DNA of 64,000 bases from Zeugodacus cucurbitae (lineage: Eukaryota > Arthropoda > Insecta > Diptera > Tephritidae), in contig NC_071668.1 of assembly GCF_028554725.1 (NCBI RefSeq), positions 15,173,501 through 15,237,500 on the forward strand, in the 5' to 3' direction. Below are positions 49,677 to 61,765 of the stretch, piece after piece. The notes under the pieces are model-generated. The model saw only the letters and a list, made by a program, of their open reading frames with translations. It was not told the origin of the DNA and searched no databases. Within the stretch, counting starts at the first letter, position 1. Each line of letters opens with the position of its first letter. Position numbers and translations under genes: made by a program.

Positions 49677-50097
49677 GTTAGGTAAAGATGCTGATTCTCG
49701 CGACAAGAGTCACCAAGGATCCTAAAGTGAACAGCTTATAGCGTCAATCTTTTGTGATAACAAGATTTCTTGAGCATGGGTAGTGAATATCGTGTATATC
49801 AATGAAGTGCTTTGAATTCGTCGTAAATTTGCTGAGGCGGCTAATTCCGATTCCTGCCAATTCGTCTGGTTCTCGAAGACATATTGTTAGGTAAAGAAGC
49901 TTATTCCCGCGACAAGAGTCACAAAAGATCCCAACTTGGATAGCTAATAACGTCAATCCTTTGTGAAACCAAGACTTCCTGGCCATTAGTCATGTGAAGG
50001 CCCTTATATATCGACGAGGTGCTTTGAAATCGTCGTAAATTTGCAGAGGGAACTTATTTCGATTTCTGCCAATTCACATGGTTCTCGAAGGCATACT
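49677..50097. repeat. Tandem duplication, unit about 209 bp
   Basis: Two copies begin at GTTAGGTAAAG (49677 and 49886). They share GATGCTGATTC / GAAGCTTATTC, GCGACAAGAGTCAC, AACGTCAATC / AGCGTCAATC, AGTGCTTTGAA / GGTGCTTTGAA, TCGTCGTAAATTTGC and TTCTCGAAG. The first copy is preceded by a further GTTAG repeat. They are imperfect and old. The character is of retrotransposon-derived sequence, but no domain is recognisable and the short minus-strand frame spanning part of it is not a known protein. Confidence 0.7.
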
Positions 50098-52739
50098 TAT
50101 CAAGCTTTTAAAAATTTTATGGTATTTTTTTAATAGTTTCTAATCGAAATTAAGCCTGTAATTGACCTTTAAAGGATGAAGGTTTACAATATAAATTCTG
50201 TTTTCAGATCTGATCTGATTCCTTTGCTTCTTTTTTGGATTGGATGAGTTTTGCTTTCTTTGTTATGGTTCCCAGATATATTATAAGTATATATTAGAAC
50301 GTTTTGTTATAGAAATGCCCTTTAAGTTTTTTTTTTAAGCGAAAAATGTTGAAACTTATTTTTTCTCAGCTTGCGATTTCTAAATAGGTAGTAATTTCTC
50401 TAAAACGCTTTTATCTCCAGAAGAATCTCTCATTCATCGATCTCACCTTCTTTTAATTCTCATTCATTTTTGTACTTTATATTCAGCAAATTTTATATTG
50501 GCGGCCACACTTTATTAATGTTTCACCAAAACGGATGAAAATCATCTCAAAGCACCTCAGCAGCACTATCGAGTTTTTAATTATGCAAAACTGCAACTAA
50601 AACCAAATAAAATGCAAATGTTGAATTGGAAGAATACACAAAACGCCCTGACTTGCAGCATGGCAGTATGCCTTCAAATGCATACAGAGGACTTTGCGCA
50701 ACCCCTCGCAACAAACACTTGGCGCGAGTCGCAGGCAACAACGAAAGGGTTAGTTTGTGCCCATTGCACTCATTGAGAGCTGGCTTGCAACACACACACA
50801 CACACACCCATATGCGATATGTAGCTGCGCTCGTGCATAATGAATGTCCTTTTATGAATATACAACGCTCACAAAATGCATGTGTGTTTGTATGTTTCTT
50901 TGTCGGTGTGTTCGTTCGTTCGTTCATTGACTGCAGTTGCAACTTATTGCAAGCGGTGCGCATTCGTTGCGCTTCCAAGTTGATGTGCGCATAGTGCAGG
51001 GTGGCGCCTCAAAAGACTCACTGCATAACAAACATATCTACATATGTGTGTTTGGGTGTGTAGCAAACTTGTTCGTAAGGCACTTTTGCACGCGCACGTT
51101 TCGCTCACACTGTGCTGCACTGCTGCTGATGTGCTAAGCGCAATCTAACAAACACACATCCATATAGTGGTATATGCTCTTTGTTGTTGTATTGTGCAAT
51201 TGTCCTTTCATGTTTCCTGCGCGTGTTGTGCCGTGTTGCCGTTGCCGTTTGGCAAGTAGACCATTTATTTGTTATTCAATGATGTTGGTGCTGTTGTTGT
51301 TGTTGTTGCTGGCGCTTGAATAATGCAGATGCGCGCATTACTTTACATGAAAATTGTTTTTTTATGCTTTCATTCCTTTTTGTGTTTCCTTCTTTTCACA
51401 TATTCATTATTTCTCATGCTTCTGCAGTTTTTGCCTTTACTTGTTTTTATAGTTGTAGTTGTATTTGCTATATGCCTGAGGGCAAAATCTGTGCAGTTGC
51501 AACGCGAATTCTTGTTGACTGGCTTGGCTGCTAAGTTTTGCAGCAGCAAATGCTTACCGCTGTGCTGTGCTGTGTGGCCACTGCTGCATGAATGTAGTTG
51601 TTGGTTTTGCTGTTTTTGTTGCTAAAAGGGGTGAGAAAAGCATCGCGGCCGTATGCAAGTTTGCAGCAACCCCATTTTTTCTTCCGGTTTCTTACTTTTA
51701 AGCCTATGGTTGTTGTTGTTGGCAGGGCGCCACAGGCGTACTTCTACTATCGCTACTTCTTCCTCTTCTAGTTCCACTTCGTTTTTCCTCGCATGCATTT
51801 ATAGACACACACACATATACTCGGTAGATTTGCCAGTTACTGCATACACACTTTGCCTTGCTTTGCCAACACAGGCGAATTTCATTTTCGTTTGCTTTTT
51901 CTACTACTCCTTCGTTTATTTATTTTCTTTTGCTCTTTTTTTGCACTGCTATGCGTAGTAACTGCATTTTTTTTTTTTTGGTTTGTCTTCAGCTGAATTT
52001 TGCTTTCACAGCGCACTTTTTGCGGAATTTTCACTCGAATACCAAAATTTTCCAATTGCATACTTTTCGGGGTTGAGTAGGCGGCGGCGTTGCGGGGGGT
52101 GGTGGAAAATGCGTTGAATGGTTGGGCGTTTTTATTGTGTGCTGATTTGGAATTTAGTGCACAAATGCTTATTGATTTTTATCGTGGAGAGCGCATAATT
52201 TACGTTTTGCTTTGTTGCTGTATTATTTCTTTCATTTCAGGGCAAGTAGGTATAGGGTGGTTTAGTGTTTAAAAAGTATTAGAGGAAAGCTATCGTATAG
52301 TTTTGATAAGAAAATTATTGTTTTTCTAAAGGGAATAATTTTGTAAATAATTACATTTAAGTCACATCTTCGTTGATAAATATGCTTCTCAATTGAACCT
52401 TAATTACTGGAGGTTTACGGAAAATTGTGGACCGATTATGAACTACTAAAAGAGCTTTCGGGTGTTTATTACTATATGTGTTTTAGTGCTTTGGAATAGA
52501 TTATGTAAGCCTTTGGAAGTGATATGACTCTGGGATAATTTTTAATTGATTTAAAAGAGAGGCTTTTAAGTCTTTTGATTAGTAAAAAGTTAGCTCAAAT
52601 TCAATTTTTTAATTAAAACTGAATATATGTGAGCCAATTTGTAAGGAAAGTTTTCCAAAACAACACTGTATCGAAAAAAAAAAAATTTAATTCAATCGGA
52701 ATCGTTTGATTATTTTCTTTTAAAATAATAGAACTAAAT
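50098..52739. other. Non-coding DNA with pyrimidine-skewed tract, no gene seen
   Basis: Includes (CA)n near 50790-50810 and (GTT)n near 51290-51310. A long T/C-rich tract on the plus strand covers about 51350-52060. The overlapping frames in this tract are translations of the skewed composition (Phe, Leu, Cys, Ser). No exon supported. Confidence 0.5.
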
Positions 52740-52937
52740 TTAATTTAATTTATTAACCAAATTTTATTAAAAAATTATTTAGAAATTTTATTTAAAAAAA
52801 ATTTAGAAATTTTATTAAAAAAAGTTAATTAGAAATTTTATTTAAAAAAAATATTTAGATATTCCATTAAAAGAAATAATTTAGAAATGTTATTAAAAAA
52901 AATTATTATAAATTTATTTAAAAATTATTATAAATTT
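52740..52937. repeat. AT-rich tandem array, left part
   Basis: Tandem units of the form TTAGAAATTTTATT(T)AAAAAAA, about 25-30 bp each with variable A-runs, repeat about six times. The array stops at 52937, where the fold-back element begins, and similar units resume at 54395. This indicates the array was split by the insertion. Confidence 0.75.
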
Positions 52938-54401
52938 GGGGAAAACTTTAGTATACCGTCCCACGATTTCGGGGTTAAAATAGATATGGGCGGATAGAGG
53001 GGGATCTCCAGATCACGAATATATATAATTATTGCCGCCGCAAACTTATAGTTTCTGAGTTATTTGCAATTTAAGATTTAAAATTAACAATTTTCAACAC
53101 GTTATTTCTCACTGTATATTGAATTGTTCACATATATTTTGCACTTTAAATATATTTACACTTCATTAATTTGTTTCTACATATTTATTTTTAACAAATT
53201 ATATCAAAATTTGCTGTAAATAAACATTTAATTTTATGCAGAATTCTGTTTATTTGTAAAATAACAAAACGGTTGCAAGATGACAGAACATAAGTGTTGC
53301 CACATGCATCGATTAAAAATAATCAAAATGAATAAAATTCCCAAAATGAAGAAAACAAATACCCAATAAATAGTTATTAAGTAAACATTCTAACTACAAA
53401 AAAATACCAAGGTTTCAAAATTTATAAGTGCTTCAAAAAAATAACCCTGGTCGAGCCAACACCGGGAGTTATCAAAGAGGTGGAATAACAAGTTCTTCCG
53501 CGTAGAACTACTTTCTGCAGAGGCGGCCTTCGGCCGCGCTTCAAAAAAATAACCCTGGTCGAGCCAACACCGGGAGTTATCAAAGAGGTGGAATAACAAG
53601 TTCTTCCGCGTAGAACTACTTTCTGTAGAGGCGGCCTTCGGCCGCGCTTCAAAAAAATAACCCTGGTCGAGCCAACACCGGGAGTTATCAAAGAGGTGGA
53701 ATAACAAGTTCTTCCGCGTAGAACTACTTTCTGCAGAGGCGGCCTTCGGCCGCGCTTCAAAAAAATAACCCTGGTCGAGCCAACACCGGGAGTTATCAAA
53801 GAGAGGGAAATGGAAAGTTTTTTCGCGTACAACTACTTTCTGCACTGGCGGCCTTTGGCCGCGCTTCAAAAAAATAACCCTGGTCGAACCAACACCGGAT
53901 ATTATCAAAATATGGGAAATAATAAAATAATTTACATTACACATTACATGCATTATGTTTATTGTATTTGGGATATAATCTTTCTTTTTCATTATTGTGA
54001 TTCTTATAATTCGTTTACAAAATATGTGATATGGTAACACCTATTTTGTGTCAGAATGCAACTCTTTTATATTGTAAAAATAAACAAAATTGTGCAAAAA
54101 GTAAAATGCTTATTTACAGCATATTTTAATATAATTGGTTAAAAATAAATATTTATAAACAAATGTGTGAAGTGTAAATATATTTAAAGTGCAAAATATA
54201 TGTGGAAAATTCAATATACAGTGAGAAATAACGAGTTAAAAATTATTAATTTTAAATCTTAAATTGCAAATAACTCAGAAACTATAAGTTTGCGGCGGCA
54301 ATAATTATATATATTCGTGATCTGGAGATCCTCCTCTATCCGCCCATATCCATTTTAACCCCGAAATCGTGGGACGGTATACTTAAGCCGACCCTAAATT
54401 T
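52931..54401. mobile_element. Fold-back element: long inverted arms with 108-bp repeat core
   Basis: A 1457-bp unit (52938-54394) has inverted arms of about 370 bp, about 52938-53320 and 54020-54394. They match with moderate divergence from GTATACCGTCCCACGATTTC at the outside to GTGTTGCCACAT / GTGTTACCATAT at the inside. Both outer ends start GGG when read inward. The heptamer TAAATTT abuts each end (52931-52937 and 54395-54401) and is a candidate target duplication, although the AT-rich setting makes chance possible. Between the arms lie tandem 108-bp repeats. There is no transposase. The architecture resembles Drosophila Foldback-type elements. I do not recognise the family, and the superfamily is unassigned. 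Confidence 0.8.
53431..53917. repeat. 108-bp tandem repeats (about 4.5 copies) with GC hairpin
   Basis: Units start CTTCAAAAAAATAACCCTGG at 53431, 53539, 53647 and 53755, with a partial unit at 53864. The first three are almost identical (one base change seen: CTGCAG to CTGTAG). The fourth is diverged and 1 bp longer. Each of the first three contains the perfect palindrome GCGGCCTTCGGCCGC (first at 53523-53537), GC-rich in otherwise AT-rich DNA; the fourth has one change in it. Because 108 is a multiple of three, the minus strand has a 216-codon frame across them with a repeated N-S-R-C-W-L-D-Q-G-Y-F-F-E-A motif. This is a consequence of the repeat, not evidence of a gene. Confidence 0.95.
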
Positions 54402-54510
54402 GTTTAAAAATTTTTTTTAAGAATTTTATTTGTAAAATAATTTAAAAATTTTATTTAAAAAAATTATTTAGAAATTTTATTTGAAAAATAATTTAGAAAT
54501 TATTTTTATT
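54395..54510. repeat. AT-rich tandem array, right part
   Basis: Continues the AGAAATTTTATTT(G/A)AAAAATAATTT units seen left of the fold-back element at 52740-52937, for about four more units, then fades into T-rich DNA. Confidence 0.7.
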
Positions 54511-56284
54511 TTTTTTTTTAACTATTTAAAAAAATGTATTTCATTCAAAAACGATTTTGTGAAAAAATATTTTTTGTAATTTGTATACAACATTTCTTTT
54601 AGAATTTTTGGGTTTAAATTTGTTTCGATTTTAAATTTTTTTATTTATTTTTTTTCTAAATTTTTGCAATTTTTTAGTGCTTTGTTTTTTCAATATATTG
54701 TCCGTTCTTGCCATTAACTATTTTTATGCACCATCATTATTGGTATGAGAGACATTCTGATTTGTTGCGCGCTTTTATCTTTGAGCTCAAACTTTACACA
54801 CCCACCAAAAATTCATAGGCACACACACAATAACGCCATAACATAATATTTATTTTATATATAAAATATACACTGCTCTGATAGATGAAAACAAATCACT
54901 GAGTTTGAAAATATTTTTAAAATATATATTTATATTATTTTATTTATTATATACACTTTTGAAATATTTATTATTTTTTTATATCAAAATGTTCAATATA
55001 TATTTCTTGTCACAAAATTATGAAATTTACATATTTTTATATACAAAATTGAATAGTTCACAAAACTGGTAACAATTTGAAGTATTTAAATAAAAAAAAA
55101 TCACATTTTCTTTGAAGTAAAAAAATAAATATTTTTAACAAAAGTTCAGTCTTTGTTTTTCCGAAATAATAATAAGAATTTGTGTGCTCTTCTTTAAAAC
55201 TAAAAAAAAAAAAACAATTTTTTATATAATTGTTCATGCGCCTTTATAAAGCGCGCTTTTTTAAAGCTTTTTTTGATACTATTTCACTGATTTCCATTTA
55301 GTTAAATAATCATTAGTTTTACAATACGAGTATTCCACACTGTATTTAATTATTTAAATACTAATCTTTGGAACACATTTTATTTTATTTATTAATTTAC
55401 AAGTCACTAAAAACAAGCAGTTTTTATGAATTTTTTAACAAATATACATTTTTTCACAATTTTTAATTTTCACAATCGTAAAATATATTAAAAAAAACGT
55501 TATTTTATACAATTTTATTTCAGTACTTTCGGAAAGTCACAATTTTTCCACTCAATTCTGAAATAAGTCACATTTTGGCGAGTCACTTGCAAGCCGCACT
55601 TAGGAACAAAAAAAACTTTCCATAACATAAAATATATCTACTTATGTACATATGTATATAAGTATTTTTTCAATAAAATTCACTTCCGTACTTTGCATAT
55701 AATATATGGAATTCTTGTTGGCTCCTTCTTCACTGCTGCATACTTTTGACGCCTTCGTCTGCTTGCTGCTGCTGCTGCGGCCGATTTAAATTTTCCTTTT
55801 CAGCATAAAAACTTGAACTTTGCTGGCATTGCACTTCATGCATTTTACATACATTTTGTTTAACCGATTTCAATTTAATTCAATTATTTGTATTTTTACT
55901 TTTGTTTGCTTTCTTTTTGCTTCAACTCGAAACACAACATTCAAACTCGAATTCGTTAATTCGATTCGCTTTGACTTTTACCGCGAATTGTCGTTTCCGC
56001 TACTATTGCATTTTAGCTTATTTTCTTTTATTTCTTTTTGAATAAGAACAGAAAATAAATTTGTTGGTCGTTTTCTTTTCTATTATTTTTTTTGTTGTTT
56101 GGTTGTATTAAAATATAGTTTATTTTTATTGTTGTATTGTTGTAAACGCGTTTTGTTTGTGGTTTGTTTTTAAATCAAAAAAATTTCTATTTAATAAATG
56201 TTTGTTTATAATTTTTTGTTGTTGTTGTGTATTTAATAAACTTTGTTTTTTTTTGTTTGTTTAAATATTTGTTGTGTAAAAATT
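54511..56284. other. Non-coding AT/T-rich DNA, no gene seen
   Basis: Dominated by A/T runs to about 55700, then T-rich with (GTT)n. A TATGTACATATGTATATA motif lies near 55640 and (TGC)n near 55760-55780. No gene could be supported. Confidence 0.5.
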
Positions 56285-57090
56285 TGTTAGAAGAAAAACG
56301 TTACGAGACGAGTGCGCACACACTGGATGCGAGCGAGCACCTCCGAAACCTGGGGCCGAATTAGACGAACAGAATTTCATAAATTGCGTTTTTGGCCCAC
56401 CAACCAACCGAGCGAGCATGCGAGCAGCGAAGTAACCAAAACATCCACCGTCCAAGTCAATTCAATATACATAATAGCAGCAACACAACGCAGCGCAGCG
56501 CAGCACGCAATGGCAGCGCAAATCAACCACCGCATTGCCAAAGCACAACGTGAGGAGAGAGAGAGCGAAATGCAGAGAAAAAAGCATTAGCAAAAGCACT
56601 GCGCTCCGCTACACACACTGCTCCGCAAACGCAATCGGCGTTTGCTGCAAAGCGCACTCTACGCAGAGCACATACATGTTTACATATAAGAAACAGCTAT
56701 TTACGAGCGACCGCTGAGCAAGAATACTAGGAAGCACAAATGCGCACCGCCTCAACATACGTGCACACTCATACACTTGTGTGTGTGTGCTTTTTGTTAC
56801 GCACACACTTATGCACGTTGCTAAAAATACTCAGCTACGCGATTGCACAATCTCATCGGGCACCACACGAACATGAACACCAACACCACGATGATGCAAA
56901 TGCGTTGCTGCACGGAGATTTCCTAGCTGCTTTTGCTTTATGCAAAAAATAGCAAGTGGCCATACGCCGCGTAAAAGCAGAGAATGACAACTGAGTAAAA
57001 TTGTGGGCTTTGCGAGTGCTTTGCGTTAAAATTGAGAGCGCGTGAGCGCACAGTGTAGCAGCATTTGCTGCAAGCTAGATCGTTAGAAGA
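56285..57090 (+). other. A/C/G-rich block after sharp composition switch; possible leader or regulatory DNA
   Basis: At about 56285 the plus strand changes abruptly from GTT/T-rich to GAGCG, CAACGCAGCGCAGC and CAACCAACCGAGCGAGC-rich sequence. This resembles fly 5' leaders and the block near 10 kb. Several short frames exist (for example one opening near 56312) but none has a recognisable product, and no clear TATA, initiator or splice site was found. The evidence is compositional only. Confidence 0.2.
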
Positions 57091-60000
57091 GACCTAATGC
57101 AAAGCATTTGGATTTCGCTGGTTGGTTAAGACGGTGGGCCCGAAATGTAAAAAAAACTGATATGACTTTTAAAAGGCTCTACAGTTAATAGAAAGCTTTC
57201 TGGGTTACTGAAAATCGGCTATATTTTGGTTTTTGAATATAGACAGACTTCGTAACTCATCCAATACGAAAGGAATCATTTAGGGTTGTTGTGGAATCTG
57301 ATAGTTGTCGGAATCATAATTCAAATCCACAAAAAATGCTGGTTGATGTAAAGAATTCTGATATTATTGGTTCTATGTTCCAATCAGAAATTTTATTAGC
57401 TTTAGGTGTCATGGAAACCAATTTTATCCGTTTCACTATCAGAAACAAACCAAGAAATATTTTGTTAAAATTTATGTTGATTTGTCGTTAAAACACTTTG
57501 GAAAAAAAAATTACTATTAAAAGAGAAGATACGAACGCTAAATGGCGTAATTATTGAATTTAACGTAAATAATCAAAATATTCTAAGAAGTTCACAAAAT
57601 AGATAATTAGGATTAGAACGTGGAAATATCTAACTTTTTACATAAAATTTAAATACTAATTTCATGTGTACATTTTTACAATAATATAAAAACCACTTTC
57701 GACTTCCCTTGAGCACAAAGCAAATTACTAGGATTCCCTCAAACTTATTTTTGCGCTACTTTCATTTTCCAATAAAATAAGAGCTAATTTTAATTATTAA
57801 CTATTTTTAAGTAATAAGTGAATAAAATTCCAAAAAAAAAAATTGTCTTGCTAATTTTGCCCCATGAATAAATAAGGGGCAAAGCTGATTCGAATATTGG
57901 TTTAGCTTATATTGGAATAGGTGAAGATCCAATTGGATTCTGTGACACCATTGAAAATCAGAATTGGTTTGCTATTCTGACATTCAGCAAAACTGTCTTG
58001 GATTTAAAAAAAACCCTGACTATCCTAATTACCTTCTCTCGGATATCTTTACAATCTACTTTAATATATTTATTGCCAGAAAAAATCCTCTCTATGTATT
58101 ATCTATATTTATTTTTTATTTACAGGCTCTGCGGTAATACATATATAAAGTGAAGTTAAATTGAATAAAAATTGTGTACATAGTGCAAATTAAAGTCGAA
58201 AAAAAATGAGAATGTAAATTTCGTAATATATGCAGATAGTGTTAGTAAATATCCTCAAGTCAATAATGAAAATATGAAAATATAAATCTGCATTTATAAA
58301 GTGTGTTATAAAAAAATCAGTGTTAAAGAAAAAAGTTGTGTGTGTGTTTTTATGATAATGCAAATAATCTAAGCAGAGCGTCATCATCATCGTCATATTA
58401 AATCGCTAGTGAGTTCATTCAAACATTCATAATTAATAGACATATTAAAAAATTAATATATGCATTAGTAAGTTAAGCTATAAGCTATAAAACGTCATTC
58501 TATAATTTTTGTATACCCAATTTACATAATTTCCTAAAGAAATATCGATAAATTTATATGCAGGCCATTGTTTAAACTTATAAAAATATTTAAATATCAG
58601 AATTATGAGCTTTATGAACTGTAGATGATAATATTATGTTGTTGACCACAAAAATATATTTTAGGAACGCGGAATGTCTGAAAGTTTAGGTCTTTTAACG
58701 AAAGGTATCACGAAATTTCGAGATAATCGCGTTCACAGTTTAAGTACTTCACAATATGTACTCTGGGTCACTCCATTATTTAAGCTATAATAGTCCTTAA
58801 TAGTTGAGACTTTTTTCTCGTCAGTACAAGCTCAACATATCATCAGCTTATCGACGCAAAAAAAATATATATTTTATTAATTTTATATGAACTTCCCCTT
58901 TAATTAAAATCTAAAAAATAGTAAATAAATAAAAAAATTGAATTTGAAATATTTTCGCTTGCATTTGTTATTATTTTTTACTATAATATTCGAAAAACAG
59001 TCCACTGTACTCCCCATGCTGCTTGCTGCCGCGCAACATTTTCATTTGTCGCACAATGTATTCTTCTTTCTCGTTGAAATTCGCGCTTTGCAAAGTTGTT
59101 TGGCTACTCCATTGTTTTTGGCTGTTATTCTTATGCCGTTTTTGCTGTGGACATTTATTTGTTTTTGTGTGTTTGCTTTGCTAGCAGCTACGTTGCAAAT
59201 GCAAAGGGCATATTCTTTTTCCACACACACCAATACAATTTAACGGTGAGAGGGAGAGCGAGTGGTGTTCTCATACGCTTAGCAGTTGTATTTGCTACCG
59301 CTTTGCTCTCTCTGCTTTGCTTTGCAAAATGCCACTGCGACTCTCAGTGAATGCCAATTGGATTTTGTATTTGTGTGAGAGCACTTTTGGTGGCAGCGCT
59401 GTCAGCGTCGCTGCGACGCCTGCATTGTAGCAATTTTGTGCTTGCAATTTGCTGCATACAGCATTGATTCGTTTCTGCATTTACTCGTTCACATAATAGA
59501 GGGGTAGTAAAGTGTATGTATGTAAATATGTAAATGCAAATATTTATTATATACAGGCTTATATATATATTGACTGTGTACGGAAAGCTTCGAGTTTGTG
59601 CAGCAAATTTAATTGATTGCAGCATTTCGTGCCACTTGCTCCTTTATGAAACTTATTTCTTTGAATTATTTAATGCATATTTTGGAAGGTGTAGATATGA
59701 ACATTTGACCATATGGACAAGATATATGATTTTCTATATAAAATAACGTACCTAGGCTTTAATTAATTACAGCTAAAATATGATGTTATTTTTAAACTAC
59801 ATAATTTGATAACCTTTTTTTCGAAAAATAGGGGTAAGCTGTAGCGTACTTTCATCGTTTGAAAGAGATGGGGCACATGAAGTAAATAGTCTTGCATACA
59901 ACTACTACAACATAAATGCAATAACAATTGCAAAAGCACTGCGCTGCCGAGAAGAACACAAAACCACACTTGCGTGAATATACATATTTCCTCTCCATTG

Positions 60001-61594
60001 AGAGTGCATAGCAAATAGCAATAGCATTTCCCCTCGCACTCACACAAACAACCGCTTCTTTTTTTTCTTTTCTTTGCTTTTTGCATAGCTTTAGCGGTTA
60101 AAAATGTGCTAAAAAACTTGAATCTTCTAATGTGCCTCTTCTCATAGAGAGCAATCTCTCTCTACAAAAACACAAAAATTTGAAGAGAGCGCAAATATGC
60201 AGCAGAGCGTGATCGCTGCGCTGGAGTGGAAAGCTTAAAATACTACTCAGCATTGTTGTTGTTGCACGCACAGCGCCTAGGGCCTAGGCCTATGCGTTTC
60301 GGAAGTGTGAGTTGTTGTTGTTTATGCGCTCTGAGCAATTTGTGCGTTTTTGCTCTGCCAATATTTGTTGTTGTGTGTGTCAGTATATTTGTCATATGAC
60401 TGTGTGTGTGTATGAAAATGTACGTTTGCCGGTCCTTGCCGCCCAGCCCCTTTTTACTCTTGTGTGTGTAGCTTCCATTGCCATCGCAACTTTGGCTTCC
60501 CCATTTTTAGTTATCGCACTGAGCGCTTTTCGCCCGCTCGGTGTCGCCAAAAAAGTGCGTTTCGGCTGCATCCCCCCAACCCACGCCTTCTCGCCTTGTG
60601 TGTGTATTGCGTGCGCTGCGTATTCTGCTATAGTATTTGTACGAGCGCCACTGCAGAATTCGTTTAAGTAGAAGACCGCCAACGCTGCTTTGGAGGTGGT
60701 CCTCACGCCGCTAACAGTGTAGTGGGGAGCATATGAATACAGATTGTGGGAAAAGTTGTGGCCCAATTAAGTGGGTAGTAGAGTCTTTTGGAATAATTAC
60801 TAAGGGATAAATACTGTCAATTGATTTCAAGTAATATAAGGTACGGCTTTTATTTTCATTCAAATTTTTATTTAATTGTGAAATATAATCTTAGTTTTAC
60901 TTGGATTTCACGGCTAAAAAATCGATTTTTATTTATTTATTGTCTTATTAAATTCGACACCATGTTCTAGTATATGTAGTTCTAAAATTTCGATTCGAGT
61001 TTTAGTTTTGGAGATACAGTCTGAAAAAATTGCACGCTCCAGGGTAGCTTTATTGTCCCTTCCAAACATTAAACGTGGTTTTTTCGAAACTGTGTTTTCA
61101 AAGTCGGTTGTCAAGGATTCTCGAGAGCTACTCAACCGACCTTGAGGGGATTTTAGGCTAGATCTTCGAGATACAATTTACAAGGACTATGATTTTTTAA
61201 TTACAACTATTACTTTCATTACTAGACATTTTTGCCAATTGGCGAATCTGTCCAAATTTGTTTTCAAAAACAATGTATTTTTAAGATAATAAAAAGGTTG
61301 AAATAAATATTAAGTTTTTAATACAAAAAAAATTGAGGAAATAAAAATATCAAAGTTCAAAAATGCGAACTCAAAATAAATTATTGCACAGTAAAATGTG
61401 GTGAAAAAATGAAAGGAGAGAATTGCTTTTAAATATTAACTAGTTAAAAAAATATTTAGTCAGAAAACAGCGAACATTGTAGTATATAGTATAGCAGTAG
61501 TTAAAGTTCATATCCTGTTGTTGGAATTGCTGCAGGACCGAAAAATGTGGTCTGTTGTCGTGTCCCTCTAGTTGTTTAGTTAAGGTTATGTAAC
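57091..61594. other. Non-coding DNA, no gene seen
   Basis: Mostly AT-rich to about 58960, then alternating GTT/TGC-rich and mixed DNA. A GC-richer patch at 60200-60720 contains the short palindrome GGCCTAGGCC near 60281. A minus-strand frame at 60929-61135 (68 codons) has ordinary composition but is not recognised. No exon, tRNA or rRNA signature found. Confidence 0.5.
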
Positions 61595-61765
61595 GGGTGT
61601 TTTTTAGACACTTGGTTTTAAATTAGGCAATACCTTTCTCGTAGTTTGTCTTTTTGACAGATGTTCTTTGATGCATGCCCAGTTTGGTTTGTCACTATAT
61701 AATGAACATACTACGGAACAACGTTTGTTGCTGACATACGGCCCGAATTGCTACAATCTTTCCAT
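61595..61765 (+). mobile_element. Probable 5' end of a Tc1/mariner-like element, copy 2
   Basis: Begins GGGTGTTTTTTAGAC and aligns with 28015-28190, with the same order of landmarks (TTTGTCTTTTTGACAG, GATGCATGCC, TTTGTCA, ATAATGAACA, GGAACAACG, TTGCTGAC). After this the sequence is unrelated, so the copy is truncated or deleted. It has no intact frame. Confidence 0.45.

Noticed and set aside
50577..50994. Overlapping frames of 120-130 codons on both strands
   Set aside because: They cross a (CA)n microsatellite, overlap each other in antisense, and show no domain.
53431..53917. Regular direct repeats that might suggest a CRISPR-like array
   Set aside because: The repeats are contiguous 108-bp units without unique spacers, in a eukaryotic fold-back element.
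53390..54040. 216-codon minus-strand frame with a repeated protein motif
   Set aside because: It is the translation of the 108-bp tandem repeats, open because 108 is divisible by three. No known domain; not called a gene.
60929..61135. 68-codon minus-strand frame with balanced composition
   Set aside because: Too short and unmatched; could be a transposon relic, but there is no motif to support it.
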